Below, piece by piece: positions 1-8,288 of a DNA stretch of 42,438 nt (position 1 is its first letter; each line of letters opens with the position of its first letter). The notes beneath the pieces are model-generated. The model ran no database searches. It was not told where the DNA came from and worked only from the letters and a program-made list of their open reading frames with translations. The DNA lies in assembly GCA_029056055.1 (NCBI GenBank), contig JAIDCC010000039.1, positions 1 through 42,438 on the forward strand, given 5' to 3'. The stretch comes from Duncaniella sp. (GTDB taxonomy: Bacteria > Bacteroidota > Bacteroidia > Bacteroidales > Muribaculaceae). The position numbers and the translations under genes were made by a program.

Positions 1-74
1 CACTCCTCTTTTGGGCGCCTGCGCCCGTTGTTTATATCCTCCGGGGGGGGGGGATGCGGGTGCGGTGGGAAGGG

Positions 75-911
75 TTAGTTGCCTTCGGGGGCTTCGTCGA
101 TGAGGTCGAGGAATTGGTCGAGTTTGGGGGTGATGATGATTTGGGTGCGACGGTTCTTCTGTCGGCCATACTCGGTGGAGTTGTCGGCCACGGTGTTGTA
201 TTCGCCGCGTCCGGCAGCCGAGAGTCGAGCGGGATTTACGCCGAAGTCGTCCTGAAGGGCCTGCACGACGGAGCTTGCGCGGAGAGCCGAGAGGTCCCAG
301 TTGTTGCGGATGTTGGGACGGGAGATGGGCACGTCGTCGGTGTTGCCCTCGACGAGAACGTCGTAGTCTTTGTAGTCTTTGATGATTTTAGCCACTTTGC
401 CGAGGATTTCCATGGCATCGGGCGAGATTTCGTAGCTGCCGCTGCGATAGAGCATGTTGTCGGCGAGCGAGATGTAGACTACTCCCTTGAGCACCTGAAT
501 GTCGACATCCTGGCGTTCGGCAGGGCTGAGCGAGCGGGTGAGCTTGTTGGAGAGGGCGAGGTTGAGCGAATCGCTTTTTGATTTGGCGTCGACGAGCTGT
601 TTGATGTATTTGTTTGAGGCGTTGATTTCGTCGACGAGTTTGGCGATGTTGGCGTTGCCCTGCGAGTTTTGCGACATGGCAGTGGCGAGAGTGGCCTTGA
701 GGTCGTCGTTCTGTCGGCGGGCGTCTTCAAGCATAGAGTTGAGGCTGCGTGCATAGGCTTTGCTCTCGGCAAGGTCGACCGTGGCGGCATTGTAGCGCGA
801 GTTGAGGTCGTCATACTGACCTTGGAGGAGGGCGTATTTCTTATTGCTGACGCAGCTGCTGAGAGCGGCGGCTCCGATGAGGGCGGCAATCAGTAGACGT
901 ATTGATTTCAT
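75..911 (-). CDS. OmpA-like peptidoglycan-binding lipoprotein
   Basis: This is an outer-membrane lipoprotein of about 278 residues that probably tethers the envelope to peptidoglycan. The start chosen is the ATG at 909-911, because it puts a short hydrophobic signal peptide directly before the lipobox LSSC (Cys20). An upstream in-frame start would add about 20 residues with no signal character. Residues about 25-125 are polar and coiled-coil-like. Residues about 135-262 form an OmpA C-terminal domain with the motifs EGNTDDVPI, NWDLSALRA and RLSAAGRGE, and QKNRRT near its end. It lies about 100 bases downstream of pgk on the same strand. I see no clear promoter of its own, so read-through from pgk is possible. 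The family assignment is firm; the tethering role is known for the family and not shown here. Confidence 0.88.
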   Translation of the reverse strand: MKSIRLLIAALIGAAALSSCVSNKKYALLQGQYDDLNSRYNAATVDLAESKAYARSLNSMLEDARRQNDDLKATLATAMSQNSQGNANIAKLVDEINASNKYIKQLVDAKSKSDSLNLALSNKLTRSLSPAERQDVDIQVLKGVVYISLADNMLYRSGSYEISPDAMEILGKVAKIIKDYKDYDVLVEGNTDDVPISRPNIRNNWDLSALRASSVVQALQDDFGVNPARLSAAGRGEYNTVADNSTEYGRQKNRRTQIIITPKLDQFLDLIDEAPEGN

Positions 912-1010
912 AGTCGGGAGGGGGGAATGATTACAATCAGAGGGCACTGCAAAACGGCGGTTCGGCAGCACCCTCGTAAGAAAATTTCTATCGTTCAGAA
1001 ATGTGTCGGC

Positions 1011-2258
1011 TTAGCCCTTGATGGCAGCGATGCCGGGGAGCACTTTGCCCTCGATAGCTTCGAGGAGGGCGCCGCCACCGGTAGACACGTAGCTCACCTT
1101 GTCGGCGAGACCGAACTTGTTGACGCAAGCCACAGAGTCGCCACCGCCTACGAGCGAGAATGCACCCTTTTCAGTGGCCTCGACGATAGCGTCGGCGATA
1201 GCGCGCGAGCCACCGGCGAAGTTGTCGAATTCGAAGACGCCTGCGGGGCCGTTCCAGAGGATGGTCTTGGCGTCGCGGATTGCAGCTGCGAAGTCTTCGC
1301 GGGCCTTGGGGCCGGCGTCGACACCTTCCCATTCGGCGGGGATTTCCATCACGGAGCAAACCATGGTGTTGGCGTCGTTAGAGAAGTCGTCGGCAGCGAT
1401 GCAGTCGGGGGCGAGCACGAGGTTGACACCCTTTTCCTTGGCCTTCTTGATGATGTCGAGGGCGAGGTTGAGCTTATCGTTCTCGCAGATTGACTTGCCA
1501 ACTTCGCCGCCCTGAGCCTTGGCGAAGGTGTAGGTCATACCGCCGCAGAGGATGAGGTTGTCGACCTTGTCCATGAGGTTTTCGATGATGCCGATTTTGG
1601 TGGACACCTTCGAGCCACCCATGATGGCGGTGAAGGGACGTTTGATGTCGGAGAGGATAGCGTCGACAGCGTTGACTTCCTTCTCCATGAGGTAGCCGAG
1701 CATCTTAGCGTCGGCGGGGAAGTAGTCGGCGATGACAGCAGTAGAAGCGTGGCGACGGTGGGCGGTGCCGAAAGCGTCGTTGACGTAAACGTCGGCGTAA
1801 GAAGCGAGGGTCTTGGCAAACTCCTTCTGAGCTTCCTTCATGGCCTTCTTGGCGTCGTCGTAAGCGGGGTCTTCCTTGTCGATGCCTACGGGCTTGCCTT
1901 CTTCTTCGGGGTGGAAGCGGAGGTTTTCGAGGAGGAGCACTTCGCCGGGTTTGAGAGCCTTGGCAGCTTCTTCAGCCTTGGCGCAGTCTTCGGCAAACTT
2001 CACTTCGGTGCCGAGAGCCTTGGCCACGGCGTCCTTGATTTGAGCGAGCGAGAGCTTGGGGTTGACTTTGCCTTTGGGTTTGCCCATGTGGCTCATAATG
2101 ATGAGCGAGCCGCCGTCGGCGAGGATTTTCTTGAGTGTGGGGAGGGCGCCGCGGATGCGGGTATCGTCGGTGATGTGGCCGTTTTCGTCGAGGGGCACGT
2201 TGAAGTCAACGCGAACGATGGCCTTCTTGCCGTTGAAATTGTACTGATCGATGGTCAT
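1011..2258 (-). CDS. pgk: Phosphoglycerate kinase
   Basis: This cytoplasmic glycolytic enzyme transfers phosphate from 1,3-bisphosphoglycerate to ADP. The 415-residue length is normal for bacterial Pgk. Visible signatures are the N-terminal [30 protein letters not shown] in the substrate-binding domain, [11 protein letters not shown], and the C-terminal nucleotide-binding motifs GPAGVFEF and GGGDSVA. The ATG at 2258 gives the standard N-terminus. A good Bacteroidota-type promoter lies about 75-105 bases upstream. The gene is complete with no odd features. The OmpA-like lipoprotein follows in the same direction after about 100 bases. Confidence 0.98.
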   Translation of the reverse strand: MTIDQYNFNGKKAIVRVDFNVPLDENGHITDDTRIRGALPTLKKILADGGSLIIMSHMGKPKGKVNPKLSLAQIKDAVAKALGTEVKFAEDCAKAEEAAKALKPGEVLLLENLRFHPEEEGKPVGIDKEDPAYDDAKKAMKEAQKEFAKTLASYADVYVNDAFGTAHRRHASTAVIADYFPADAKMLGYLMEKEVNAVDAILSDIKRPFTAIMGGSKVSTKIGIIENLMDKVDNLILCGGMTYTFAKAQGGEVGKSICENDKLNLALDIIKKAKEKGVNLVLAPDCIAADDFSNDANTMVCSVMEIPAEWEGVDAGPKAREDFAAAIRDAKTILWNGPAGVFEFDNFAGGSRAIADAIVEATEKGAFSLVGGGDSVACVNKFGLADKVSYVSTGGGALLEAIEGKVLPGIAAIKG

Positions 2259-2308
2259 TGGAATGATGTTATAATTGATTTTGGAATTTGAGTAATCTGC
2301 GAGGAAAG

Positions 2309-2330
2309 AGCGTCAGCGCAGTGTGACGCT
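2309..2330. repeat. Inverted repeat at the predicted pgk transcription start
   Basis: AGCGTCA (2309-2315) and TGACGCT (2324-2330) form a perfect 7-bp inverted repeat with an 8-base spacer. It overlaps the predicted start of the pgk transcript, so it could be an operator or a 5' UTR hairpin. Function is inferred only from position. Confidence 0.35.
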
Positions 2331-2331
2331 G

Positions 2332-2362
2332 CAAATTTATTAAAATATTTCGGTATGACAAA
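2332..2362 (-). promoter_or_regulatory. Promoter for pgk (TTTG-N19-TAAATTTG)
   Basis: On the minus strand a -33 TTTG (plus 2359-2362) is separated by 19 bases from a -7 TAAATTTG (plus 2332-2339). This fits the Bacteroidota vegetative consensus TTTG-N19..21-TAnnTTTG. The predicted transcription start is near 2326, about 70 bases before the pgk start codon. Confidence 0.75.
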
Positions 2363-2409
2363 ACTTTTAACCACTTTTCACGCGAGGGGGCGAGAGCGGG
2401 TGCGGGGGG

Positions 2410-3222
2410 TCAGTCGAAGGTGCCGAGCTCGCGGTCGGGGTGTTCGAAGCTCTTGCGGTAGAACATGAAGTCGCGGCCGAGGTATTTCTCGCGGACGGTC
2501 TGATTTTCGGCCAATTCCTCGCTTGTGCCCTGAAAGAGGATTTTGCCTTCGAAGAGGAGGTAGGCGCGGTCGGTGATGCGAAGGGTTTCCTGGGCGTTGT
2601 GGTCGGTGATGAGGATGCCGATGTTTTTTTCCTTGAGGCTGTAGACGATGCTCTGGATGTCTTCGACGGCGATGGGGTCGACGCCGGCGAAGGGTTCGTC
2701 GAGCATGATGAATTTAGGGTTAATGGCCAGACAGCGTGCAATCTCGGTGCGTCGACGCTCGCCGCCAGAGAGCTGGTCGCCGAGGTTTTTGCGCACCTTC
2801 TGGAGACGGAACTCGCGGATGAGGCTTTCGAGCTTCTCGGCCTGCTCCTCCTTGCTGAGAGGAGTCATCTGGAGGACAGCTTTGATGTTGTTTTCGACAG
2901 AGAGTTTGCGGAAAACGCTCGGCTCCTGAGCGAGGTAGCCGATGCCGTTCTGTGCGCGCTTGTAGACGGGAAACTTGGTGATGTCGAGCGAGTCGAGGTA
3001 GATGTGGCCTTCGTTGGGAGTGACGAGGCCGACGGTCATGTAGAAGGTGGTGGTCTTTCCGGCACCGTTTGGGCCGAGGAGTCCGACGATTTCGCCTTGC
3101 GTCACTTCGATGGAGACGTGGTTGGCCACGGTGCGCTTGCCATACTTCTTGACGAGGTTGTCGGTGCGTAGCACCATCTTGTGGTCGGGCGCGAGAGAGT
3201 CGGAAGATGCGTGTGTATCCAT
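2410..3222 (-). CDS. lptB: LPS export ABC transporter ATP-binding protein LptB
   Basis: This is the cytoplasmic ATPase of the LptB2FG complex that extracts lipopolysaccharide from the inner membrane. The 270-residue protein has Walker [10 protein letters not shown] (50-58), Q-loop [10 protein letters not shown], signature LSGGE (151-155), Walker B FIMLDE (171-176) and the H-loop His in ITDHNAQ (208). LptB-typical stretches such as [13 protein letters not shown] and [12 protein letters not shown] separate it from generic ABC ATPases. It begins 15 bases after udk stops, so the two are probably co-transcribed. An internal ATG (residue 16) would remove a poorly conserved N-terminal tail and is a possible alternative start. 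Confidence 0.93.
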   Translation of the reverse strand: MDTHASSDSLAPDHKMVLRTDNLVKKYGKRTVANHVSIEVTQGEIVGLLGPNGAGKTTTFYMTVGLVTPNEGHIYLDSLDITKFPVYKRAQNGIGYLAQEPSVFRKLSVENNIKAVLQMTPLSKEEQAEKLESLIREFRLQKVRKNLGDQLSGGERRRTEIARCLAINPKFIMLDEPFAGVDPIAVEDIQSIVYSLKEKNIGILITDHNAQETLRITDRAYLLFEGKILFQGTSEELAENQTVREKYLGRDFMFYRKSFEHPDRELGTFD

Positions 3223-3237
3223 AAAGCAGAGAGGGGT

Positions 3238-3858
3238 CTACTTGCGGCTCTTAGCGAGGCGCGATTCGATGTAATCGGTGAGGAGCTGAATGGCCACGGC
3301 GTTGCTGCCGCCCTGTGGCACGATGAGGTCGGCACACTTTTTGGAAGGCTCGATATACATTTCGTGCATGGGTTTGAGCACTTCCTGATAGCGGGTGAGC
3401 ACCATCTGTGGAGTGCGGCCGCGCTCGACGCAGTCGCGGGCGATGACACGGATGAGACGTTCGTCGGCCTCGGCGTCGACAAACACCTTGACATCCATCA
3501 TGGAGCGGAGCACGGGGTCGGTGAGCACGAGGATGCCCTCGACGATGACCACCTCGCGGGGTTCGACGTGGACAGTCTCAGGCTGGCGTGTGCAGGTGAG
3601 ATAGGAGTAGGTGGGCATTTCGATGGAGCGGCCCTCCTTGAGCTCCTTGAGCTGGCCGACGAGGAGCGACCACTCGATGGCGGCCGGTTCGTCGAAATTC
3701 ACCTTGGCGCGCTCGGCCATGGGGAGCGCACTGAGGTCTTTGTAGTAGGAGTCCTGAGGGAGGACGGCCACCTCGCCCTGCGGGAGGGCGTTTATGATTT
3801 TGTTGACGACGGTGGTCTTGCCCGACCCAGTGCCGCCTGCGATGCCGATAACAATCAT
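3238..3858 (-). CDS. udk: Uridine kinase
   Basis: This pyrimidine-salvage enzyme phosphorylates uridine and cytidine to UMP and CMP. The 206 residues match the usual length of bacterial Udk. The P-loop GGTGSGKTT sits at residues about 8-16, followed by QDSYYKD and NFDEPAAIEWSLL, which are typical of the uridine kinase/PRK family, and later RDCVERGR in the lid region. It is the first gene of a udk-lptB unit and has a strong promoter immediately upstream. It is divergent from rubrerythrin. Confidence 0.95.
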   Translation of the reverse strand: MIVIGIAGGTGSGKTTVVNKIINALPQGEVAVLPQDSYYKDLSALPMAERAKVNFDEPAAIEWSLLVGQLKELKEGRSIEMPTYSYLTCTRQPETVHVEPREVVIVEGILVLTDPVLRSMMDVKVFVDAEADERLIRVIARDCVERGRTPQMVLTRYQEVLKPMHEMYIEPSKKCADLIVPQGGSNAVAIQLLTDYIESRLAKSRK

Positions 3859-3877
3859 AATTTCGAAATATTTTCGA

Positions 3878-3908
3878 CAAAAGTAGAAAAAAAAACGCTA
3901 TTCTCAAA
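3878..3908 (-). promoter_or_regulatory. Promoter for udk-lptB (TTTG-N19-TACTTTTG)
   Basis: On the minus strand a -33 TTTG (plus 3905-3908) and a -7 TACTTTTG (plus 3878-3885) are separated by 19 bases, a full match to the Bacteroidota consensus. The predicted transcript starts near 3872, giving a leader of roughly 14 bases before udk. Confidence 0.8.
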
Positions 3909-3944
3909 AACCATTCGGCGTTAAAGGGTGTTATAGGAATGTAA

Positions 3945-3962
3945 CGACACTTACGGGTGTCG
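3945..3962. promoter_or_regulatory. Palindrome upstream of rubrerythrin (possible operator)
   Basis: CGACAC and GTGTCG form a perfect 6-bp inverted repeat with a 6-base spacer, 40 bases before the rubrerythrin start. No consensus -7 box is visible for rubrerythrin, so this element may belong to an atypical regulated promoter. Assignment as an operator is inference. Confidence 0.35.
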
Positions 3963-4001
3963 AGAAATTCATCCGTTAACTTATAAACATCCCCCGACAA
4001 T

Positions 4002-4544
4002 ATGAAAGAACTCAAAGGCACCAAGACCGAAGCCAACCTCATGACCGCCTTCGCAGGCGAATCGCAGGCCACCGTGAAATACTCCTTCTATGCCAAGCAG
4101 GCCAAGAAGGACGGCTACGAGCAGATTGCAGCCATCTTCAAGGAGACCTCAGACAACGAGCACGCCCACGCCAAAATCTGGTTTAAGCTGCTCCACGGCG
4201 GCGACATGCCCGACACCACGGTCAACCTGGCCGATGCAGCAGCCGGCGAACAGTTTGAGTGGACCGACATGTACGCTCAGTTTGCCAAGGAGGCACGCGA
4301 AGAAGGTTTTACCAAAATCGCTACCCTCTTCGAGAAGGTAGGAGCCATTGAGAAGACCCACGAAGAGCGCTACCTGCGTCTGCTCGCTAACATCGAAGAA
4401 GGCATCGTCTTCTCTCGCGAAGGCGACTGCATCTGGGTTTGCCGTGAATGCGGCAACATCCACGTTGGCAAGAAGGCACCCGAAATCTGCCCCGTTTGCT
4501 CGCATCCGCAGGCCTACTTCCAGCTCGAAGCGCATAACTATTAA
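4002..4544 (+). CDS. Rubrerythrin
   Basis: This cytoplasmic non-haem di-iron protein reduces hydrogen peroxide in anaerobes. The 180-residue protein has the canonical two domains. The N-terminal ferritin-like four-helix domain contains Glu20, ExxH at Glu53-His56 and a second ExxH at Glu117-His120 as likely iron ligands. The C-terminal rubredoxin-like domain contains CREC (147-150) and CPVC (163-166), which bind the single iron. It is monocistronic, divergent from udk, and followed by a clear terminator hairpin. Peroxide-responsive control would be expected in this phylum, but no OxyR site was identified with confidence. Confidence 0.96.
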   Translation: MKELKGTKTEANLMTAFAGESQATVKYSFYAKQAKKDGYEQIAAIFKETSDNEHAHAKIWFKLLHGGDMPDTTVNLADAAAGEQFEWTDMYAQFAKEAREEGFTKIATLFEKVGAIEKTHEERYLRLLANIEEGIVFSREGDCIWVCRECGNIHVGKKAPEICPVCSHPQAYFQLEAHNY

Positions 4545-4568
4545 TTTGTAACATACTCTCCCTCTGCC

Positions 4569-4599
4569 AAGCCCCGCCCTTCACCAAAGGACGGGGCTT
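4569..4599 (+). terminator. Terminator hairpin after rubrerythrin
   Basis: AAGCCCCG (4569-4576) pairs with CGGGGCTT (4592-4599), with further CCTT/AAGG pairing inside. It starts 25 bases after the rubrerythrin stop codon. A long T-tract is absent. Confidence 0.7.
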
Positions 4600-4667
4600 A
4601 ATGTGTGTTTCGGGGCGCGGAAGAGAAAAAACGTCGGCATCGCACCATGAATGTCGGAAAAATTGCG

Positions 4668-4675
4668 TACTTTTG
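4668..4675 (+). promoter_or_regulatory. -7 promoter element for the GDP-fucose operon
   Basis: TACTTTTG is an exact match to TAnnTTTG, 48 bases before the gmd start codon. No TTTG lies at the usual 19-21 base spacing upstream, so the -33 element is weak or absent. Confidence 0.6.
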
Positions 4676-4723
4676 TAAATAAGTTAAGCAAAACACAAAA
4701 ATCTCCACCATATCCCCACCACC

Positions 4724-5821
4724 ATGACAATGAAAACCGCACTCATCACAGGCATCACGGGGCAGGACGGGTCGTTTCTGGCCGAGCTGCTCCTCGAAAA
4801 GGGTTACGCCGTCCACGGCACGATACGCCGCTCGTCGGTGGACTTCCGCGAAAGAATAGCGCATCTGGAAGGGCGCCCCAACTTCCATCTGCACTATGCC
4901 GACCTGAGCGACTCGATGTCGATAATCAAAGTGCTCAATCTGGTGCGACCCGACGAAGTCTACAACCTTGCGGCGCAGAGCCACGTGCAGGTGTCGTTTG
5001 ACTCTCCCGAGTACACGGCCAACGTAGATGCAACCGGGGTGTTGCGCATCCTTGAGGGGATACGTCAGTGCGGGTTGGCTGAGACGTGCCGTTTCTATCA
5101 GGCGTCGACGTCGGAGCTTTACGGCAAGGTGGAGGAGGTGCCCCAGAACGAGAAGACGCCGTTTCATCCTTATTCGCCATATGCCGTGGCCAAGCTCTAC
5201 GGGTTCTGGATTGTGAAGGAATACCGCGAGGCCTACGGGATGTTTGCCTGTTCGGGCATTCTGTTCAACCATGAGTCGGAGCGTCGCGGTGAGACGTTCG
5301 TGACGCGCAAAATCACTCTTGCCGCCGCGCGCATCGCGCAGGGCAAGCAGGAGAAACTCTATCTGGGCAATCTGTCGAGTCTGCGCGACTGGGGCTATGC
5401 CAAGGACTACGTGGAGTGCATGTGGCTCATCCTCCAGCAGCCTAAGCCGGAGGACTACGTGATAGCCACGGGCGAGCAGCACTCGGTGCGCGAGTTCTGC
5501 CTTCATGCGTTCCGCCGCGCGGGCATCGAGCTTGAATTCAAGGGTGAAGGCGCCAATGAGAAGGGTATCGACAAGGCCACGGGACGGGTGCTCGTGGAGG
5601 TGTCGCCCGATTTCTACCGTCCGACCGACGTGGTGAACCTCTGGGGCGACCCGTCGAAAGCCCGTCAGGAGCTTGGCTGGGACCCCGCGAAGAAGACCTC
5701 GTTCGTCGAGCTGGTCAATCTGATGGTGGATGCCGACATGGCCAAGGTGGCGGCCGAGCGCGCGGGCGAACAGGTGCGCACCAACCTGGCCGAATACCTC
5801 GAAAAGGGCATCGTCAAATAG
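4724..5821 (+). CDS. gmd: GDP-mannose 4,6-dehydratase
   Basis: This catalyses the first step of de novo GDP-L-fucose synthesis, GDP-D-mannose to GDP-4-keto-6-deoxy-D-mannose. The 365 residues form an NAD(P)-dependent extended SDR enzyme, with the nucleotide-binding motif GITGQDG (10-16), SELYGK, and catalytic Tyr153/Lys157 in YAVAK. It could also start at the ATG two codons downstream (4730). It heads the operon gmd, transporter, nucleotidyltransferase-GHMP fusion, fcl. The product feeds fcl, three genes downstream. Fucosylated capsule or glycoprotein is the usual use of GDP-fucose in Bacteroidales (family knowledge). Confidence 0.97.
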   Translation: MTMKTALITGITGQDGSFLAELLLEKGYAVHGTIRRSSVDFRERIAHLEGRPNFHLHYADLSDSMSIIKVLNLVRPDEVYNLAAQSHVQVSFDSPEYTANVDATGVLRILEGIRQCGLAETCRFYQASTSELYGKVEEVPQNEKTPFHPYSPYAVAKLYGFWIVKEYREAYGMFACSGILFNHESERRGETFVTRKITLAAARIAQGKQEKLYLGNLSSLRDWGYAKDYVECMWLILQQPKPEDYVIATGEQHSVREFCLHAFRRAGIELEFKGEGANEKGIDKATGRVLVEVSPDFYRPTDVVNLWGDPSKARQELGWDPAKKTSFVELVNLMVDADMAKVAAERAGEQVRTNLAEYLEKGIVK

Positions 5822-5857
5822 AGCACACACCGAACAGACAACCGACATCACGACACC

Positions 5858-7126
5858 TTGACAACCTCAACGAAAACACTCAGCCGCGGCCTTCCCTTCT
5901 GCCTTGTCTCGCTCCTCTTCCTGCTCTGGGGCGTGGCCAACAACATGAACGACACCCTGTTGGCGGCGTTCAAACGCATCATGTCGATGACGGACCTCCA
6001 GACGTCGCTGGTGCAATTCGCGTTCTACGGGGCTTACTTCTGTTTCGCCATCCCGACGGCGATGTTCCTGCGGAGGTACAGCTACAAGAGCGGCATCCTC
6101 CTGGGGCTTCTGCTCTACGCGGCGGGCACGATGCTCTTCTATCCGGCGGGACAGGCGGCCTCCTACGGTTTCTACCTCTTCGCCATCTACGTCATGGCGG
6201 GAGGGTGTGCGGTGCTCGAAACCACGGCCAACCCCTACATCCTGCTGATGGGACCGCAGGCCACCGCCACGCGCCGCCTCAACATCGCGCAGAGTCTCAA
6301 TCCGATAGGTGCGGTGGCCGGCATCCTCATCAGCCGCCACTTCATACTCTCGGAACTTCATGCGGCCGACGCCGCCGAGCGCGGCAAGATGGGGGCTGAG
6401 GCCCTCGAAGCACTTCAGGCGCACGAGCTGACGGCGGTCTCGGCCACCTACATGGGCATAGGCATAGTGCTGCTCTGCCTGACCGTGGTGATAGCCTGCG
6501 TGAAGATGCCGGACAGCCGCGAGAGCGAGGCGTCGACGGGACTCCTCGCGACATTCAGGCAGCTGTGGCGACGCCGGAGATGGCGCTACGGCGTGGTGGC
6601 GCAATTTTTCTATGTGGGCGTGCAGACGGGCGTGTGGTCGTTTACCATCCGTCTGGCCATGCAGGAGACGGGGATGCTCGAGCGCGAGGCGTCGATGATT
6701 TTCCTCTACTCCATCATAGCCTTCACGCTGTGCAGATTTCTCTTTACATGGCTCATGGGCTTCGTGAGTCCGGCGAGGCTGCTGGCGGGCGCCTCCGTCG
6801 CGGCGCTTGCGGCGACGGTCACGGTGATAGCGGCAGACGGCATGACAGCCATCGCCGCCCTCGTGGTCATCTCGGGGTGCATGTCGCTCATGTTTCCAAC
6901 CATCTACGGCATAGCGCTCGAAGGCATCAATGCCGAGACAGCCAAAACGGCGGCGTCGGGGCTAATCATGGCCATACTCGGCGGCGCGCTCATCACGCCG
7001 GTGCAGGCATTCGTGTCAGACAGCTGCGGCATCAGCGCTTCGTTTTCCGTCCCGGCGGTGTGTTTCGCGGTAGTGCTCGCCTACGCAATTTTCTCTCTAA
7101 CATCTTTCGACACCAACAATGGATAA
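5858..7126 (+). CDS. FucP-like MFS sugar:proton symporter
   Basis: This is an inner-membrane major-facilitator transporter of 422 residues related to the L-fucose:H+ symporter FucP. The start is a TTG at 5858. The first in-frame ATG (5945) would remove most of TM1 (LLFLLWGVANNMND), so the TTG or another non-ATG start is needed. Asp32 in NNMND and Glu121 in LETTANP align with the two acidic residues important for FucP transport. It lies 36 bases after gmd and overlaps the next gene by 8 bases (the stop lies inside ATGGATAA), implying translational coupling. The substrate is inferred as L-fucose or another monosaccharide from homology and operon context; related FHS-family members carry glucose or galactose. 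Confidence 0.85.
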   Translation: MTTSTKTLSRGLPFCLVSLLFLLWGVANNMNDTLLAAFKRIMSMTDLQTSLVQFAFYGAYFCFAIPTAMFLRRYSYKSGILLGLLLYAAGTMLFYPAGQAASYGFYLFAIYVMAGGCAVLETTANPYILLMGPQATATRRLNIAQSLNPIGAVAGILISRHFILSELHAADAAERGKMGAEALEALQAHELTAVSATYMGIGIVLLCLTVVIACVKMPDSRESEASTGLLATFRQLWRRRRWRYGVVAQFFYVGVQTGVWSFTIRLAMQETGMLEREASMIFLYSIIAFTLCRFLFTWLMGFVSPARLLAGASVAALAATVTVIAADGMTAIAALVVISGCMSLMFPTIYGIALEGINAETAKTAASGLIMAILGGALITPVQAFVSDSCGISASFSVPAVCFAVVLAYAIFSLTSFDTNNG

Positions 7127-8285
7127 GAAAAAAGTATTTGTCAGCGGTTGCTACGACATGCTCCATTCGGGCCACGTGGCCTTCTTCAAGGAAGCGTCGC
7201 GCTACGGCGACCTCTACGTGGGCATCGGGTCGGACAAAACCATCGAGGAGCTCAAGCACCGCAAGACGGTCTACTCCGAAAAGGAACGCCTCTACATGGT
7301 GAAGGCCATACGCTACGTCACCGATGCCGTCATCAACCCCGGTTCGGGCATGATGGACTTCGTGGAGAGCGTAGAGCGCATACGCCCCGACGTCTTCGTG
7401 GTAAACTCAGACGGCGGGAGCGACACCAAACGCCGCTTCTGCGAGGAGAGGGGCATCGAATACGTGGTGCTCGAGCGGCAGCCCGACGCGGGGCTCGAAG
7501 CGCGTTCCACCACATCGCTGCGTAAGAACGTAAGCTCCCACCTGCCCTACCGCATCGACCTTGCCGGCACGTGGATAGACCAGCCCTACGTCTCGGAACA
7601 TGGCGGAGGCTGGGCGCTGACCGTCTCGATAGAACCGACCGTCGAATTTATGGAACGCGGAGGAATGTCGACCTCGACGCGCAACGCCGCAAAGAAAATC
7701 TGGCCTTACGAACTGCCCAACTACAACGAGGAGATGCTGGCGAGGCTGCTGTTCTGCTTCGAGAACGACCCCGAAAACGAGGGTCACATCTCGGGGGCGC
7801 AGGACGCCATAGGCATCTGCATGTCGGGGCTGACCCGTCATTACTACGACGGCCATTACTGGCCGCAGCGCATCGAGTCGTGTCACGACGAGGCCATCCT
7901 CTCGTGGCTCGAAGACCACCTCGTGCTCGTGCCGATGTTTCCGCGCCGCCCCGGCTGTTCGGTGGTTGAAGGCAAGGAGATCACCCCGGCCAAGGTGAGA
8001 AACCTCACCGAAGCCGCCTCGCGGGCGTGGGATGCCATCATGGCGCGCGACCTCGAGGCGTTCGCCCGCGCGTTCGCCGACTCGTTTGACGCGCAGGTGG
8101 CCATGTTCCCGGCCATGATGCAGCCCGGCGTGCAGGAATACATCGACAGATACGCCGGCAGGGCGCTCGCATGGAAGATGCTCGGAGCCGGGGGCGGCGG
8201 CCATCTGGCCCTCGTGCTGCCCGACGGCGCGGAGCGCACCGAGGAAATGATAGACGTGAAAATCAGACGTAAAGACTCATTCTGA
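7119..8285 (+). CDS. Fusion of cytidylyltransferase-like domain and GHMP-kinase-like domain
   Basis: This 388-residue cytoplasmic protein has two parts. Residues 1-140 are a cytidylyltransferase-like nucleotidyltransferase with the LHSGH signature (15-19) and a RSTTSLR loop (129-135). Residues about 143-388 resemble a GHMP sugar kinase, with PYRIDLAGTWID (143-154), SGAQDAIG (225-232) around the likely catalytic Asp, and the Gly-rich GAGGGGH (356-362). The usual second GHMP motif (P-x3-GLGSSA-like) is not visible, so kinase activity is uncertain. It overlaps the transporter by 8 bases and ends 3 bases before fcl, so it belongs to the GDP-fucose operon. A role in activating a sugar phosphate taken up by the transporter is inference. 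It is much shorter than the bifunctional fucokinase/pyrophosphorylase Fkp. Confidence 0.82.
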   Translation: MDKKKVFVSGCYDMLHSGHVAFFKEASRYGDLYVGIGSDKTIEELKHRKTVYSEKERLYMVKAIRYVTDAVINPGSGMMDFVESVERIRPDVFVVNSDGGSDTKRRFCEERGIEYVVLERQPDAGLEARSTTSLRKNVSSHLPYRIDLAGTWIDQPYVSEHGGGWALTVSIEPTVEFMERGGMSTSTRNAAKKIWPYELPNYNEEMLARLLFCFENDPENEGHISGAQDAIGICMSGLTRHYYDGHYWPQRIESCHDEAILSWLEDHLVLVPMFPRRPGCSVVEGKEITPAKVRNLTEAASRAWDAIMARDLEAFARAFADSFDAQVAMFPAMMQPGVQEYIDRYAGRALAWKMLGAGGGGHLALVLPDGAERTEEMIDVKIRRKDSF

Positions 8286-8288
8286 CAT

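Noticed and set aside
13-26. Short GGGCGC/GCGCCC hairpin at the window start as terminator of the OmpA gene
   Set aside because: The stem is short with a two-base loop, there is no T-tract on the relevant strand, and a poly-G run lies between; too weak to annotate.
54-581. Long open frames opposite the OmpA gene, and similar long antisense frames opposite pgk, malQ, sprA and the efflux genes
   Set aside because: They mirror genes with strong family motifs on the other strand; high GC content creates long antisense open frames.
7119-7126. The identical ATGGATAA overlap at 7119-7126 and 11584-11591 as a shared regulatory signal
   Set aside because: An 8-base stop/start overlap is a common coupling form, and the genes involved are unrelated in sequence and composition; coincidence is sufficient.
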